The notes under the pieces: model-generated
Database searches by the model: none
Told to the model about the DNA's origin: nothing
What the model saw: the letters and a program-made list of their open reading frames with translations, nothing else
Translations under genes and position numbers: made by a program
Shown: one piece after another, positions 44,555-53,554 of the stretch
Layout: each line of letters opens with the position of its first letter
Numbering within the stretch: position 1 is the stretch's first letter
Origin: an uncultured Erythrobacter sp.
GTDB taxonomy: Bacteria > Pseudomonadota > Alphaproteobacteria > Sphingomonadales > Sphingomonadaceae
Direction of reading: 5' to 3'
Assembly (NCBI GenBank): GCA_947502815.1
Contig: CANNBH010000001.1
Location: 806,001-870,000 of the forward strand
DNA: 64,000 nt

Positions 44555-45070
44555 ATGAACCGACTGGAAGTCATGGCTGACAAGCTTGAGTGCATCGAGC
44601 TTGTGGCTCGCCTGGCAAAGGGCATTGATCGCTGTGACGCGGAAATGGTGCGCGATTGCTTTCACCCCGACGCGACGGATGATCACGGCGCTTTTAAGGG
44701 GACAGCTGCGGAGTTTGTCGACTGGGTGATGCCTGTGCTCGACACTATGAAGCGCACCCAGCACGTGATCGGTCAGACATTGATGGAAGTGAAAGGCGAC
44801 AAGGCGGCTGGCGAGAGCTATTTTGTGGCGCACCACACCATTGCATCACCCGAAGGCGATGTATTTATGATCGCAGCTGGCAGGTATCTGGACCGTTTCG
44901 AACGCCGTGACGGGGATTGGAAAATTAGCCATCGTCATGCGATCTATGATTGGAACAGTTTAGTTCCCTCAACCGACGGTTGGGATCGCGATGATCCAAC
45001 AAACCCCAGCATCTATGGCACTCGCGGCGACAGCGATGCGTCCTACGCACACCTGAGGAGCGTCTTATAG
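44555..45070 (+). CDS. SnoaL/NTF2-like protein
   Basis: A 171-residue NTF2-fold protein: LECIELVARLAKGIDRCDAEMVRDCFHPDATDDHG, the strand GDKAAGESYFVAHHTI and GRYLDRFERRDGDWKISHRHAIYDW are standard for SnoaL-like domain proteins. AGGAGAGA lies before the ATG. The alpha/beta roll is shared by ring-hydroxylating dioxygenase beta subunits, steroid isomerases and dehydratases. Being directly downstream of a Rieske alpha subunit, it could act as its small subunit or as a separate isomerase/dehydratase. The first is possible but the length and histidine-rich centre favour an enzyme of the second type. Confidence 0.85.
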   Translation: MNRLEVMADKLECIELVARLAKGIDRCDAEMVRDCFHPDATDDHGAFKGTAAEFVDWVMPVLDTMKRTQHVIGQTLMEVKGDKAAGESYFVAHHTIASPEGDVFMIAAGRYLDRFERRDGDWKISHRHAIYDWNSLVPSTDGWDRDDPTNPSIYGTRGDSDASYAHLRSVL

Positions 45071-45135
45071 TCTTAGCGCCGGAAGCAGTTCCGCAATCAG
45101 AGAATACCGCGCCCAAACGCAATGCCAATTATGTT

Positions 45136-46389
45136 TTGGCGGTGTTGTTCGTGGTTATCATGCTCAACTTCCTCGATCGGCAAGTTATGGCGATCCTGGC
45201 GGAGCCGATCAAACAAGACATGGACCTAACCGATCAGCAGATCGGACTGATGACCGGTCTCGCTTTCTCGTTGTTTTACACCACTTTGGCTGTGCCCGTC
45301 GCGGCCTTGGCCGATCGCTGGAACCGCAGCTGGATTATCGCCACGGCGGTGACGGTTTGGTCAATCATGACCATGGCTTGCGGCGCTGCGCAGAACTTTA
45401 CGCAGATGTTTCTCGCGCGGGTCGGTGTGGGCATCGGTGAGAGCGCCAATTCACCGCCAGCGCAATCATTGATTGCCGAATATTTTCCTCCGGAACGGCG
45501 CGCCGCTGCATTGGGCATCTACGGCTCGGCGGTTCCAATTGGCGCCTTTTTCGCGTCCGTTGGGGGCGGTTGGCTGGTTGAGAATTTCAGCTGGCGCGTC
45601 GCATTCTTTGTTGCCGGTGCTCCGGGAATTCTTGTTGGCTTGGTGATGTTGCTAACGGTCAAAGACACCCGGCCACACGAGCAACTGAAAAATGCTTTCA
45701 AACATCGCAAAGGCGAAGTGAGCTTTGCCGATGCATTCGGCGAACTCGCCCGCAAACCGGCCTATTGGCATTTGGTAGCAGGGGGGACGCTGGTGGCCTT
45801 TGTCGCTTTTGGTATTTCTGCGTTCTACGGCAGCCTGTACGTGCGCGTCTACGGGATGGGATATGCCGAATTGGGGCTGAAGATCGGTACTATGATTGGC
45901 GTTGCAGGCGTGCTCGGCTCATGGCTTGGAGGCTGGGTCGGCAATAAACTCGACACCAAAAATCCAGCGGCATCCTTGCGGATCGTTGCCATTGTTTTCC
46001 TGCTTGCCGTTCCTGCAACCTATGGGGCTGGTCATGTTGCGTCATCAACACTGTCGCTCGTTTTCCTAGGCGTTCTCACCTTTGCTTCGACCTTCTATTA
46101 CGGCCCGGTCTTTGCGTTGATCCAATTGCTTGCCGGTGACCGGGTAAGGGCCATGGCGGTGGCAATTTTTCTATTGATATCGGGGATAGTCGGAATCGGC
46201 TTTGGCCCCGTTTTCGTAGGCACGGTGTCAGACTATCTTTCCGATGGCGACACCGCGAATGGCGCAAAAGCACTGTCGGGAGCCATTGCTATCACCGGCT
46301 GTTTCAGCGCCTGGACTGCATTTCATTTTTGGCGAGCGCGGCACTGGATCGCGAAAGCCACCGCTCAAAGGCGAGCCGCCGAGGTTTGA
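45136..46389 (+). CDS. MFS transporter (spinster-like), non-canonical start
   Basis: About 417-440 residues, twelve predicted membrane segments. LNFLDRQVMAILAEPIKQDMDLTDQQIGLMTGLAF and ALADRWNRSWIIA are typical of the spinster-like family often found with aromatic and steroid genes. The first standard start codon in frame is TTG 45136, which lacks a ribosome-binding site and leaves almost no N-terminal tail. The same frame extends upstream (APEAVPQSENTAPKRNANYV) to an ATA at 45067 that overlaps the SnoaL stop as ATAG and lies six bases after GAGGAG. The start is therefore uncertain, and an ATA start is possible. Likely imports the pathway substrate. Confidence 0.85.
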   Translation: MAVLFVVIMLNFLDRQVMAILAEPIKQDMDLTDQQIGLMTGLAFSLFYTTLAVPVAALADRWNRSWIIATAVTVWSIMTMACGAAQNFTQMFLARVGVGIGESANSPPAQSLIAEYFPPERRAAALGIYGSAVPIGAFFASVGGGWLVENFSWRVAFFVAGAPGILVGLVMLLTVKDTRPHEQLKNAFKHRKGEVSFADAFGELARKPAYWHLVAGGTLVAFVAFGISAFYGSLYVRVYGMGYAELGLKIGTMIGVAGVLGSWLGGWVGNKLDTKNPAASLRIVAIVFLLAVPATYGAGHVASSTLSLVFLGVLTFASTFYYGPVFALIQLLAGDRVRAMAVAIFLLISGIVGIGFGPVFVGTVSDYLSDGDTANGAKALSGAIAITGCFSAWTAFHFWRARHWIAKATAQRRAAEV

Positions 46390-46486
46390 TGGACAGCGGT
46401 GCTGTCAAAACCGTCAATTGGATACGGCGAGAGAGGTGGTATCCAAACGGACAGATCGCAGAAAACTTCAAATCAAACCAAGGCTG

Positions 46487-47899
46487 ATGTCTATGACTTT
46501 TCAGATGACCATTCACGGCAAGAGCGTTTCTTCAGAGCGCGCAATCGACGTGGTGAACCCAGCCACTGGAGAAGTGTTTGAGACGGCGCCCGATTGTTCG
46601 AAAGAGCAACTTGATGAAGCTGTGGCTTCGGCTCAGGAAGCCTTCAAGAGCTGGAAAGGGACACCGATCGAAGAACGCCAGGCTGCGGTTAGAAAGGCGG
46701 CGGATATCCTCGCTGAGCATGCTTCTGAACTCAGCCGTCTCTTTACGCGCGAACAGGGTCGCCCGGTCGATATGGCATATTCAGAAATTGAAGGTTCGGC
46801 GACCTGGATGAAGGCCGTGGCAGAAATGTCCCCGCCGGTCGAAGTCGCCGAAGATTCCGATCAGCAATTCGTTGAGACGCGCTATCTTCCGCTCGGAGTG
46901 ATCTGCGCGATCTCACCTTGGAATTTCCCGGTCAATCTTTCGATTTGGAAGATTGCGCCCGCGTTGGTTGCCGGAAACACCGTGGTTCTTAAGCCGTCGC
47001 CTTTCACGCCGCTTTGCACTCTGCGGATTGGCGAGTTGTTCCGTGACGCATTTCCAAAGGGTGTCCTCAATGTTATTTCGGGCGGAGACGATCTGGGACC
47101 AATGATGACCTCGCATCCGGGTTTTGCCAAGATATCGTTCACTGGTTCGTCGGCCACCGGCAAAAAAGTGATGGAGTCCGCTTCTAAAGATCTGAAACGC
47201 GTCACGCTTGAACTCGGTGGCAATGATGCTGCAATTGTGATGCCCGATGTTGATCTCGATGAGGTGGCTGAGAAAATCTTCTTCGGCGCCTTTTTCAACA
47301 CCGCACAAATCTGTGTCGCGACCAAGCGGCTGTATGTGCACCATTCGATTTATGACGATCTGCGCGACCGGCTCGCTGCAATCGCCACCGCGACCAAGGT
47401 TGGCGATGGCGCGGAACAGGGCACCACTCTTGGTCCGATCCAGAACAAGGGACAGTTTGAGCGCGTGATGAACCTGCTCGACGACGCGAAACAAACCGGG
47501 CTTACACTGCTCACCGGCTCCGAGATTCCCGACAATGGCGGATATTTTGTTCCGGTCACGATTGTCGACAACCCGCCGGAAGATTCCCGCGTCGTGCAGG
47601 AAGAAGCGTTCGGGCCAATCCTTCCCATGCTTAAATTCGACCAGATCGAAGACGTGATCGATCGCGCGAACGACAGCGAGTATGGATTGGCAGGCGCAGT
47701 CTGGTCGAAAGATACAGACAAGGCGATGGAAATCGCGCGCCAGATCGAAACGGGCACCGTTTGGATCAATCAGAACCTGATGCTGCGCCCGGACACACCT
47801 TTCGGCGGGCACAAGCACAGCGGTCTCGGCGTGGAAAATGGAATGGAGGGTTTGCTTGAGTATATGCAGCCCCAGACCGTCTATCTCTCGCGTGCCTGA
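46487..47899 (+). CDS. NAD(P)-dependent aldehyde dehydrogenase
   Basis: 470 residues, related to the enzyme at 10.7 kb. Motifs are ISPWNFPVNLSIWKIAPALVAG, SFTGSSATGKKVM, TLELGGNDAAIVMPDVD with the general-base glutamate, and the nucleophile Cys276 in NTAQICVATKR; EEAFGPILPMLKF follows. A longer frame opens at 46244 inside the MFS gene and is not used. ATG 46487 and 46493 are both possible; AAGG is better spaced for 46493. It is part of the Rieske/MFS operon and would oxidise an aldehyde formed by the zinc alcohol dehydrogenase or by oxidative cleavage. Confidence 0.9.
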   Translation: MSMTFQMTIHGKSVSSERAIDVVNPATGEVFETAPDCSKEQLDEAVASAQEAFKSWKGTPIEERQAAVRKAADILAEHASELSRLFTREQGRPVDMAYSEIEGSATWMKAVAEMSPPVEVAEDSDQQFVETRYLPLGVICAISPWNFPVNLSIWKIAPALVAGNTVVLKPSPFTPLCTLRIGELFRDAFPKGVLNVISGGDDLGPMMTSHPGFAKISFTGSSATGKKVMESASKDLKRVTLELGGNDAAIVMPDVDLDEVAEKIFFGAFFNTAQICVATKRLYVHHSIYDDLRDRLAAIATATKVGDGAEQGTTLGPIQNKGQFERVMNLLDDAKQTGLTLLTGSEIPDNGGYFVPVTIVDNPPEDSRVVQEEAFGPILPMLKFDQIEDVIDRANDSEYGLAGAVWSKDTDKAMEIARQIETGTVWINQNLMLRPDTPFGGHKHSGLGVENGMEGLLEYMQPQTVYLSRA

Positions 47900-47931
47900 G
47901 TCACTCGACAAAAAATAAGCGAGCAATTTGC

Positions 47932-49689
47932 ATGTTTGATACAATCATCCGCGGCGGCACAATTTACGACGGGAAGGGTGGAGCGCCCTTTGTTGGCGAT
48001 ATCGCCTTTACTGACGGAATTATCAAAGAAGTTGGGCCGGAAATCTCTAGTGACGGCAAGCGAGAGATCGATGCGGGCGGCCTCATTGTAACGCCCGGCT
48101 GGATAGACGTGCACACCCACTATGACGGCCAGGTCAGCTGGGATACCGAACTGGCTCCTTCTTCGCACAATGGCACCACGACAGTCGTCATGGGAAATTG
48201 CGGGGTCGGTTTTGCTCCGGTGAAGAAGGGGCAAGAGCCTGCGCTCATAGAGCTCATGGAAGGGGTGGAGGATATTCCCGGCACCGCTCTTTATGAAGGG
48301 ATAGAATGGGGCAAATGGGAAAGCTTCCCTGAATATATGGACTATATCGCGAGCCGCGAATACGCGATCGACGTTGGTGCCCAGATTGCACATGGCGCCG
48401 TGCGCTATTTCGCCATGGGTGAGCGCGGCCGGACCAATGAGGATGCGACCCAAGACGAAATCGAAACGATCGCCGATCTGGTCGAGGAAGCCATCGAAGC
48501 GGGCGCAGTTGGCTTTTCCACCTCCCGCACAATCGGACATCGCGCTTTGTGGGGCGAGCCTGTTCCCGGCACCTTTGCTGCCGAAGAAGAACTGCTTGAG
48601 ATTGCCCGGCGTTTCAAGAAGCTAGGCAAGGGCGTTATCGAAGCGATCCCGGCTGGCGCTGTCGGCGAACTGGCTGCACTTGGGGGCGAACGCAACACGC
48701 CGGAGAGCGAGCTGGAATTGATGCGCAAATGCTCTGTCGAAAGCGGTCGCCCACTAACATTTACGCTGGTCGAAACCCGTGATTACTACCCAGAACTATG
48801 GCGCGACATGCTGGCCAAGACGGCAGCAATGAACAGCGAAGGTGCGCAGCTCTATCCGCAGGTTCCTTCGCGGATCATCGGTTATCTGCACGGGCTTAGT
48901 TCTTACCACGCTTTCATGCGCAATCCGACCTATCTGGAAAAACTCGCGCATCTGCCGCTGGCCGAACGTGCCGAGGCGATGCGCAATCCAGAAATGAAAA
49001 GCATCCTGTTGGCGGAAAAACCCGTTCCTCACGAAGCGCCCGGATCGATGGAAAACCTTGCCGGATTGTTCCGCAAAGGGGCCGACATTCTGTATCCTAT
49101 GGCCAATCCGATCAATCTCGAAGCGGAGCCCGAGGCATCGATCGGACACCTTGCGCAGGAGGCCGGGCAAGAGCCGCTAGAATATCTGTATGATTTCACC
49201 GTTAAGGGTGACGGCAGCCACTTTGCTTCATTCAGCCGCAAAAATCTTCCGGAAAGCCTGTCTGTCGTTGGCGAATTGCTGACACACCCCGAAACCGTGA
49301 CAGGTCTTAGCGACGCTGGAGCGCATGTTACCCTGATCTGTGATGCGACGATGCCAACCACCCAGTTGAGCTATTGGACGCGCGACCGTTCAAAGGGTGA
49401 AAAGATTCCAATCGAATTTCTCGTACACAAACAAACTTCACGCAATGCCGCGCTGTATGGCTTCACTGATCGTGGTTCGATCGAAGTGGGTAAACGCGCC
49501 GATATCAATGTGATCGACTATGAAAACCTCAACGCTCAGCCACCTGTCGCGTATCATGATCTTCCGGCGGGAGGTACGCGGATCATGCAGCCGGTAAAAG
49601 GGTATAAGGCCACATTCTGCAATGGAGTGATGATCCGAGAAGACGATACCGACACCGGCGCGCGGCCTGGCCGATTGGTGCGGAGCTGA
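47932..49689 (+). CDS. amidohydrolase-family protein (N-acyl-D-amino-acid deacylase-like)
   Basis: 585 residues with the sandwich start TIIRGGTIYDGKGGAPFVGD, metal site VHTHYDGQVSWDTEL, MGNCGVGFAPV, the distal GLSDAGAHVTLICDAT and FTDRGSIEVGKRADINVID. It is a paralogue in family terms of the protein at 23.3 kb but differs in the inserted loops. It starts 32 bases after the aldehyde dehydrogenase stop. Repeated pairing of this family with Rieske oxygenase, CoA-transferase and dehydrogenase genes in one window supports a catabolic hydrolase role rather than amino-acid deacylation (inference). Confidence 0.87.
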   Translation: MFDTIIRGGTIYDGKGGAPFVGDIAFTDGIIKEVGPEISSDGKREIDAGGLIVTPGWIDVHTHYDGQVSWDTELAPSSHNGTTTVVMGNCGVGFAPVKKGQEPALIELMEGVEDIPGTALYEGIEWGKWESFPEYMDYIASREYAIDVGAQIAHGAVRYFAMGERGRTNEDATQDEIETIADLVEEAIEAGAVGFSTSRTIGHRALWGEPVPGTFAAEEELLEIARRFKKLGKGVIEAIPAGAVGELAALGGERNTPESELELMRKCSVESGRPLTFTLVETRDYYPELWRDMLAKTAAMNSEGAQLYPQVPSRIIGYLHGLSSYHAFMRNPTYLEKLAHLPLAERAEAMRNPEMKSILLAEKPVPHEAPGSMENLAGLFRKGADILYPMANPINLEAEPEASIGHLAQEAGQEPLEYLYDFTVKGDGSHFASFSRKNLPESLSVVGELLTHPETVTGLSDAGAHVTLICDATMPTTQLSYWTRDRSKGEKIPIEFLVHKQTSRNAALYGFTDRGSIEVGKRADINVIDYENLNAQPPVAYHDLPAGGTRIMQPVKGYKATFCNGVMIREDDTDTGARPGRLVRS

Positions 49690-49925
49690 TCCGAGGGCGT
49701 TCTAAATTTCAATCGTGGCGCCTTTCGTTTGAAAATAGCGCCTTCGCGCCATGACAGCCTTTTTGCGGTCATCGCGGCGCTTCTTTCTAACGCAATTCGG
49801 AGGGTGGCTGTCCAATGAGGAAGTCATTCCTGACATCCCTATCACAAAGGATGTTTGCAAGGCATTCGCGTGGCTTGCTAGTGATTTAACTCGAAAAACA
49901 CTGCTTTGTCAGAGAACGGAACCCC

Positions 49926-51032
49926 ATGAAGATCCAGGCCGCGATTGCGTATGCCGGAGAGGCGGAGTTCAAGATTGAACCCGTTGAGATTGCTGAACCG
50001 CGTCCTGATGAAATTCTGATCGAAATTGCCGGTGTCGGTATATGCCATACCGACCTTTTTGTGCGTGAGGCGGCCGCGGCGATTTTTAAGAATCCCGCGG
50101 TTCTGGGCCACGAGGGCGCGGGAACAGTCGTCGCCGTCGGCTCGCAAGTGTCAAAGGTTGCCATTGGTGACAAGGTAGCGATCACGTTCCGATCCTGCGG
50201 AACCTGCAGGAATTGCGAGCGCGGCCCTGTTTCCTATTGTGAGAACTTTCAGGCTCTTAACATGTCAGGGGGACGGACCGATGGGTCGCGTTCCTTAAGC
50301 GGCGAAGCTGGCGAACTTGATGCCAATTTCTTTGGCCAATCCTCCTTTGCGACCCACTGTCTCGCCTATGAGAGCAATGTCGTCAAAGTTGCCGATGGCA
50401 TCCCGGTGGAAATAGCGGGGCCGCTTGGTTGCGGTGTCCAAACTGGAGCGGGCGCGATCCTCAATTCGCTTGATGCGGAGCCGGGTTCAAGCGTTATCAT
50501 CGCGGGCGGTGGACCCGTCGGGCAAAGCGCGGTGATGGCGGCAAACCTGCGAGGGTGCGAGACAATCATCTTGATAGAGCCCCAAGCCGCGCGCCGACAA
50601 TTCGCTCTAGACCATGGGGCAACGCATGCATTTGATCCCGCCGGCGACTGCGACATTGACGGCGAAGTGCGTGCCATAGTGCCTGACGGAATTGACTATG
50701 CTCTCGATACCACCGGTCTGGGGAGCGTCGTCTCAACCTTAACGGCCTGTCTCAAAGTTAGAGGCGCGCTGGGCCTTGTCGGATTGTCGCATGTCGACGC
50801 GAATTTGCCTGTGAAGATCAACCGGCTTAGCGGTTCTGGAATACGCCTGATCGGCATAATCGAAGGGGACAGCGATCCCGATGAATTCCTGCCTTACCTC
50901 ATGGATCAGCACCTCGCAGGCAATCTACCGTTCGATCACATGATAACGACGTATCCATTCGCAGAAATCAACAATGCCATTGCCGAGCAGCATGCAGGAA
51001 AATGCATCAAAGCGGTGCTGCTGCCGAGTTAG
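49926..51032 (+). CDS. zinc-dependent alcohol dehydrogenase (aryl-alcohol dehydrogenase type)
   Basis: 368 residues of the class III/benzyl-alcohol dehydrogenase group. The catalytic zinc ligands are in GICHTD, LGHEGAG and LGCGVQTGAG; the structural zinc site is the four-cysteine run SCGTCRNCERGPVSYC. The NAD loop is IIAGGGPVGQSAVMAANLRG followed by an acidic/hydrophobic strand (ILIEPQ), favouring NAD. The 236-base gap before it has no recognised gene and may carry a promoter. It probably oxidises an alcohol to the aldehyde handled by the nearby aldehyde dehydrogenase. Confidence 0.9.
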   Translation: MKIQAAIAYAGEAEFKIEPVEIAEPRPDEILIEIAGVGICHTDLFVREAAAAIFKNPAVLGHEGAGTVVAVGSQVSKVAIGDKVAITFRSCGTCRNCERGPVSYCENFQALNMSGGRTDGSRSLSGEAGELDANFFGQSSFATHCLAYESNVVKVADGIPVEIAGPLGCGVQTGAGAILNSLDAEPGSSVIIAGGGPVGQSAVMAANLRGCETIILIEPQAARRQFALDHGATHAFDPAGDCDIDGEVRAIVPDGIDYALDTTGLGSVVSTLTACLKVRGALGLVGLSHVDANLPVKINRLSGSGIRLIGIIEGDSDPDEFLPYLMDQHLAGNLPFDHMITTYPFAEINNAIAEQHAGKCIKAVLLPS

Positions 51033-51059
51033 GCACTGCGCCCGTTAGGGAGATTCATT

Positions 51060-52229
51060 TTGCCGATTGATGATGCATCCAGCATGTTGACGGGGGTCAA
51101 GATAGTCGACTTGACCAGCGTAGTGTTCGGCCCTTACGCAACGCAGGTGCTCGCTGACTACGGGGCCGAAGTCATCAAGGTTGAGCCTGAATCCGGCGAT
51201 GTGGCGCGCTACACTAGCCAATCGGCCAAATCGAAAGGCATGAGCCCGTCGCATATGACGCTCAACCGAGGAAAAAAGTCGGTCACGCTCAATCTGAAAA
51301 ATGAAGACGATGCCGATGTGATGCGCAAGCTGCTCAAAGGGGCGGATATCTTCATTCACAACATCCGCGATAAGGCGATCACGCGGTTGGGCTTTGGATA
51401 CGAAGATGTGAAAGCATTAAACCCGCAGATCATCTATGTTCACTGCGTAGGCTTTGGTTCTGATGGTCCTTATGCGGATCAGCAGGCATATGATGATGTT
51501 ATCCAGGTCGCGACTGGAGCCGCAAGCTTGGCATCTCGTGTCGATGGAGATCCCCGTCCGCGTTATATGCCAACACTGATCGCAGATAAGGTTGCAGGTT
51601 TGAATGCGGTGTATGCGACCATGGCGGCTGTCATTCACAAATTGCGCACCGGGCGCGGGCAATTTGTAGAAGTGCCAATGTTCGAAGCCTTTGCCCACTT
51701 CATTTTGAAGGATCATCTCGCGGGTAAGACATTTGATCCGCCGGTCGGATCGTTGGTCTATGCCCGTCAGGTCGATCCGGACCGTCAGCCGTTTCCTACC
51801 AAGGACGGTCATATCGCGGTCGTCCCTTACACCGATACTGATTGGGTGAAGCTGTTCGAAGCTTTGGGTGCAGCAGATTTTCTGCAAGTCGCCCCGCTGG
51901 ATTCGACCTATGGACGCCGGCGCAATATGCCTTTGATGTATCGCGAGGTTGCTGAACGCACTCCGTCCAAGACCACGCAGGAATGGGTCCAAATCTTTGG
52001 CGAGGCCCAAATCGCCTGCATGCCAGCGCGCGATATCGACAATATCATGGACGATCCGCATTTGGCCGCGACCGGGTTTTTTGAACGGCGCGAACATCCT
52101 ACCGAAGGCACCATTTACGAGATGAGCGACGCCAGCCGTTTTTCAGACTGGGAGCGGCCCAAGCAGGGCAGCGCTCCCATGCTAGGCGAACACACCGAAG
52201 CAATAAAACGGTCTGTTGAAGATGATTGA
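51060..52229 (+). CDS. CaiB/BaiF-type (class III) CoA-transferase, TTG start
   Basis: 389 residues; the class III pattern is complete: VKIVDLTSVVFGPYATQVLADYGAEVIKVEP at the N-terminus, LNRGKKSVTLNLKN, the catalytic aspartate in QQAYDDVIQVATGAASL and a C-terminal DPHLAATGFF. The protein transfers CoA to a carboxylate. The start is TTG 51060, six bases after AGGGAGA; the next ATG is codon 9 and has no ribosome-binding site. It follows the alcohol dehydrogenase by 27 bases and ends the catabolic operon before the sulfur-response unit. Confidence 0.9.
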   Translation: MPIDDASSMLTGVKIVDLTSVVFGPYATQVLADYGAEVIKVEPESGDVARYTSQSAKSKGMSPSHMTLNRGKKSVTLNLKNEDDADVMRKLLKGADIFIHNIRDKAITRLGFGYEDVKALNPQIIYVHCVGFGSDGPYADQQAYDDVIQVATGAASLASRVDGDPRPRYMPTLIADKVAGLNAVYATMAAVIHKLRTGRGQFVEVPMFEAFAHFILKDHLAGKTFDPPVGSLVYARQVDPDRQPFPTKDGHIAVVPYTDTDWVKLFEALGAADFLQVAPLDSTYGRRRNMPLMYREVAERTPSKTTQEWVQIFGEAQIACMPARDIDNIMDDPHLAATGFFERREHPTEGTIYEMSDASRFSDWERPKQGSAPMLGEHTEAIKRSVEDD

Positions 52230-52307
52230 GGGACGGCTTTTTACGCAAGCTTGATCAATGCTTACCGCTTGTGGAGCACAGTCGAACGTCCAGAACCGCG
52301 CCAACTC

Positions 52308-52360
52308 TTGACAGATAGTCTGTAATTGCATAATTCGTGAAATATGCAATTACAGACTAT
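52308..52360. promoter_or_regulatory. BigR/SqrR-type operator and promoter of the persulfide operon
   Basis: A perfect 18-bp inverted repeat lies at 52315-52332 (ATAGTCTGTAATTGCATA) and 52343-52360 (TATGCAATTACAGACTAT), with a 10-base spacer. A TTGACA -35 box at 52308-52313 is followed by CATAAT at 52329-52334 inside the left arm, so a bound repressor would cover the promoter. The right arm contains the possible start codon ATG 52344. Known BigR operators are AT-rich palindromes containing an ATTGCA/TGCAAT core, as here. Confidence 0.85.
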
Positions 52361-52691
52361 GGAACAAACCGCGACACGCGTGAGCAGCCTGCTGAAGCTG
52401 CTATCGCATCGAGATCGGCTGATGGTGCTGTGCCATCTGTCGCAAGGTGAAATGGCTGCTGGAGAGATCGCCGAAGCGCTTGAGAAAAAGGCTCCCGCAA
52501 TGTCTCAGCAACTGGCGGTTTTGCGGCGTGAAGGTTTGATAGAGGCGCGCCGCGAAGGGCAGTCAATCTATTACCGGATCGCAGATGAGGACGCGGTTGC
52601 GATCATGGGCTTCCTATATGAAAGGTTTTGCGGCGATGACCCTGTTCATGGCTCCGAAGCTGATAATCTGAGCGAAGGGGAGATCGCATGA
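52344..52691 (+). CDS. BigR/SqrR-type persulfide-sensing ArsR-family repressor
   Basis: About 110-115 residues with an ArsR winged helix (AGEIAEALEKKAPAMSQQLAVLRREGLIEARREGQSIYYRI). Numbered from ATG 52344, cysteines are C30 (MVLCHL) and C96 (ERFCGDD), 66 residues apart, exactly the spacing of the two redox cysteines of BigR and SqrR that form a polysulfide bridge on exposure to persulfide. Two starts are possible: 52344, inside the operator and close to the predicted transcript start (nearly leaderless), or 52359. Neither has a ribosome-binding site. It represses the operon it heads. Confidence 0.9.
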   Translation: MQLQTMEQTATRVSSLLKLLSHRDRLMVLCHLSQGEMAAGEIAEALEKKAPAMSQQLAVLRREGLIEARREGQSIYYRIADEDAVAIMGFLYERFCGDDPVHGSEADNLSEGEIA

Positions 52692-53554
52692 GACCTCCTA
52701 AGGTTACATCGTTCTTCGATGATGAAACCAACAACATCAGCCATGTCGTCTCCGATCCAGAAACGGGACGATGCGCGATCATTGACCCGTTGCTAAACTA
52801 TGATCAGGCCTCTGGTCGGACGTCAACGAAGTCTGCTGATGCGATTGTCGTCCACGTTGAGCAAACTGGGCTTTCGGTTGAATGGATCATTGATACCCAC
52901 ATTCACGCAGATCACCTGTCTGCCGCGCAATATCTTAAAGCCAAACTGGGCGGCAACTTGGGTATTGGCGAGCAAACGAGGGAGGTGCAGGCCGTTTTCG
53001 GCAAGCTGTTTAATGCAGGCGCAGATTTCCGATATGATGGCGGTCAATTCGATCATCTGTTCCGGGACGGCGAAAAATACCAGATTGGGAATATCGAGGC
53101 GCAAGCCATCCATACGCCCGGTCATACCCCGGCTTGCATGACCCATTTGATTGGCGACGCTGCGTTTGTCGGGGATACGCTGTTCATGCCTGACTATGGA
53201 ACGGCGCGATGTGACTTTCCCGGCGGTGACGCACGCAAGCTTTATCATTCGATCAAACGAATTTTTGAACTTCCAGACGAAACAAGAATTTTTCTGAATC
53301 ACGATTATCTCCCGCCTGGACGCAGCGAATACCGCTGGCAATCAAGTGTCAGTGAGCAGCGGAAGAAAAACATCCATGTCCGCGACGGAATTGATGAAGA
53401 CGAATTCGTGGCAATGCGAAACGAGCGTGACAAATTGCTTTCCACCCCAAAGCTTATGATACCGTCAGTGCAAGTAAACATGCGAGCCGGTGAGTTTCCT
53501 CCGCCCGAAAGCAATGGCGTACGTTATCTCAAAGTTCCGTTGGATACGCTATGA
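52688..53554 (+). CDS. metallo-beta-lactamase-fold persulfide dioxygenase (Blh/ETHE1-like)
   Basis: 288 residues. The metal motif is H71-I-H73-A-D75-H76, with further ligands in TPGHTPACMTHLIGD and FLNHDYLPPGRSEYRW. MPDYGTARCDFPGGDARKLYHSI is the hallmark of the Blh/persulfide dioxygenase branch. The enzyme oxidises glutathione persulfide to sulfite with oxygen, using one iron. Its ATG overlaps the repressor stop (ATGA). This is the same gene order as bigR-blh operons, supporting a sulfide-detoxification role. Confidence 0.92.
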   Translation: MRPPKVTSFFDDETNNISHVVSDPETGRCAIIDPLLNYDQASGRTSTKSADAIVVHVEQTGLSVEWIIDTHIHADHLSAAQYLKAKLGGNLGIGEQTREVQAVFGKLFNAGADFRYDGGQFDHLFRDGEKYQIGNIEAQAIHTPGHTPACMTHLIGDAAFVGDTLFMPDYGTARCDFPGGDARKLYHSIKRIFELPDETRIFLNHDYLPPGRSEYRWQSSVSEQRKKNIHVRDGIDEDEFVAMRNERDKLLSTPKLMIPSVQVNMRAGEFPPPESNGVRYLKVPLDTL

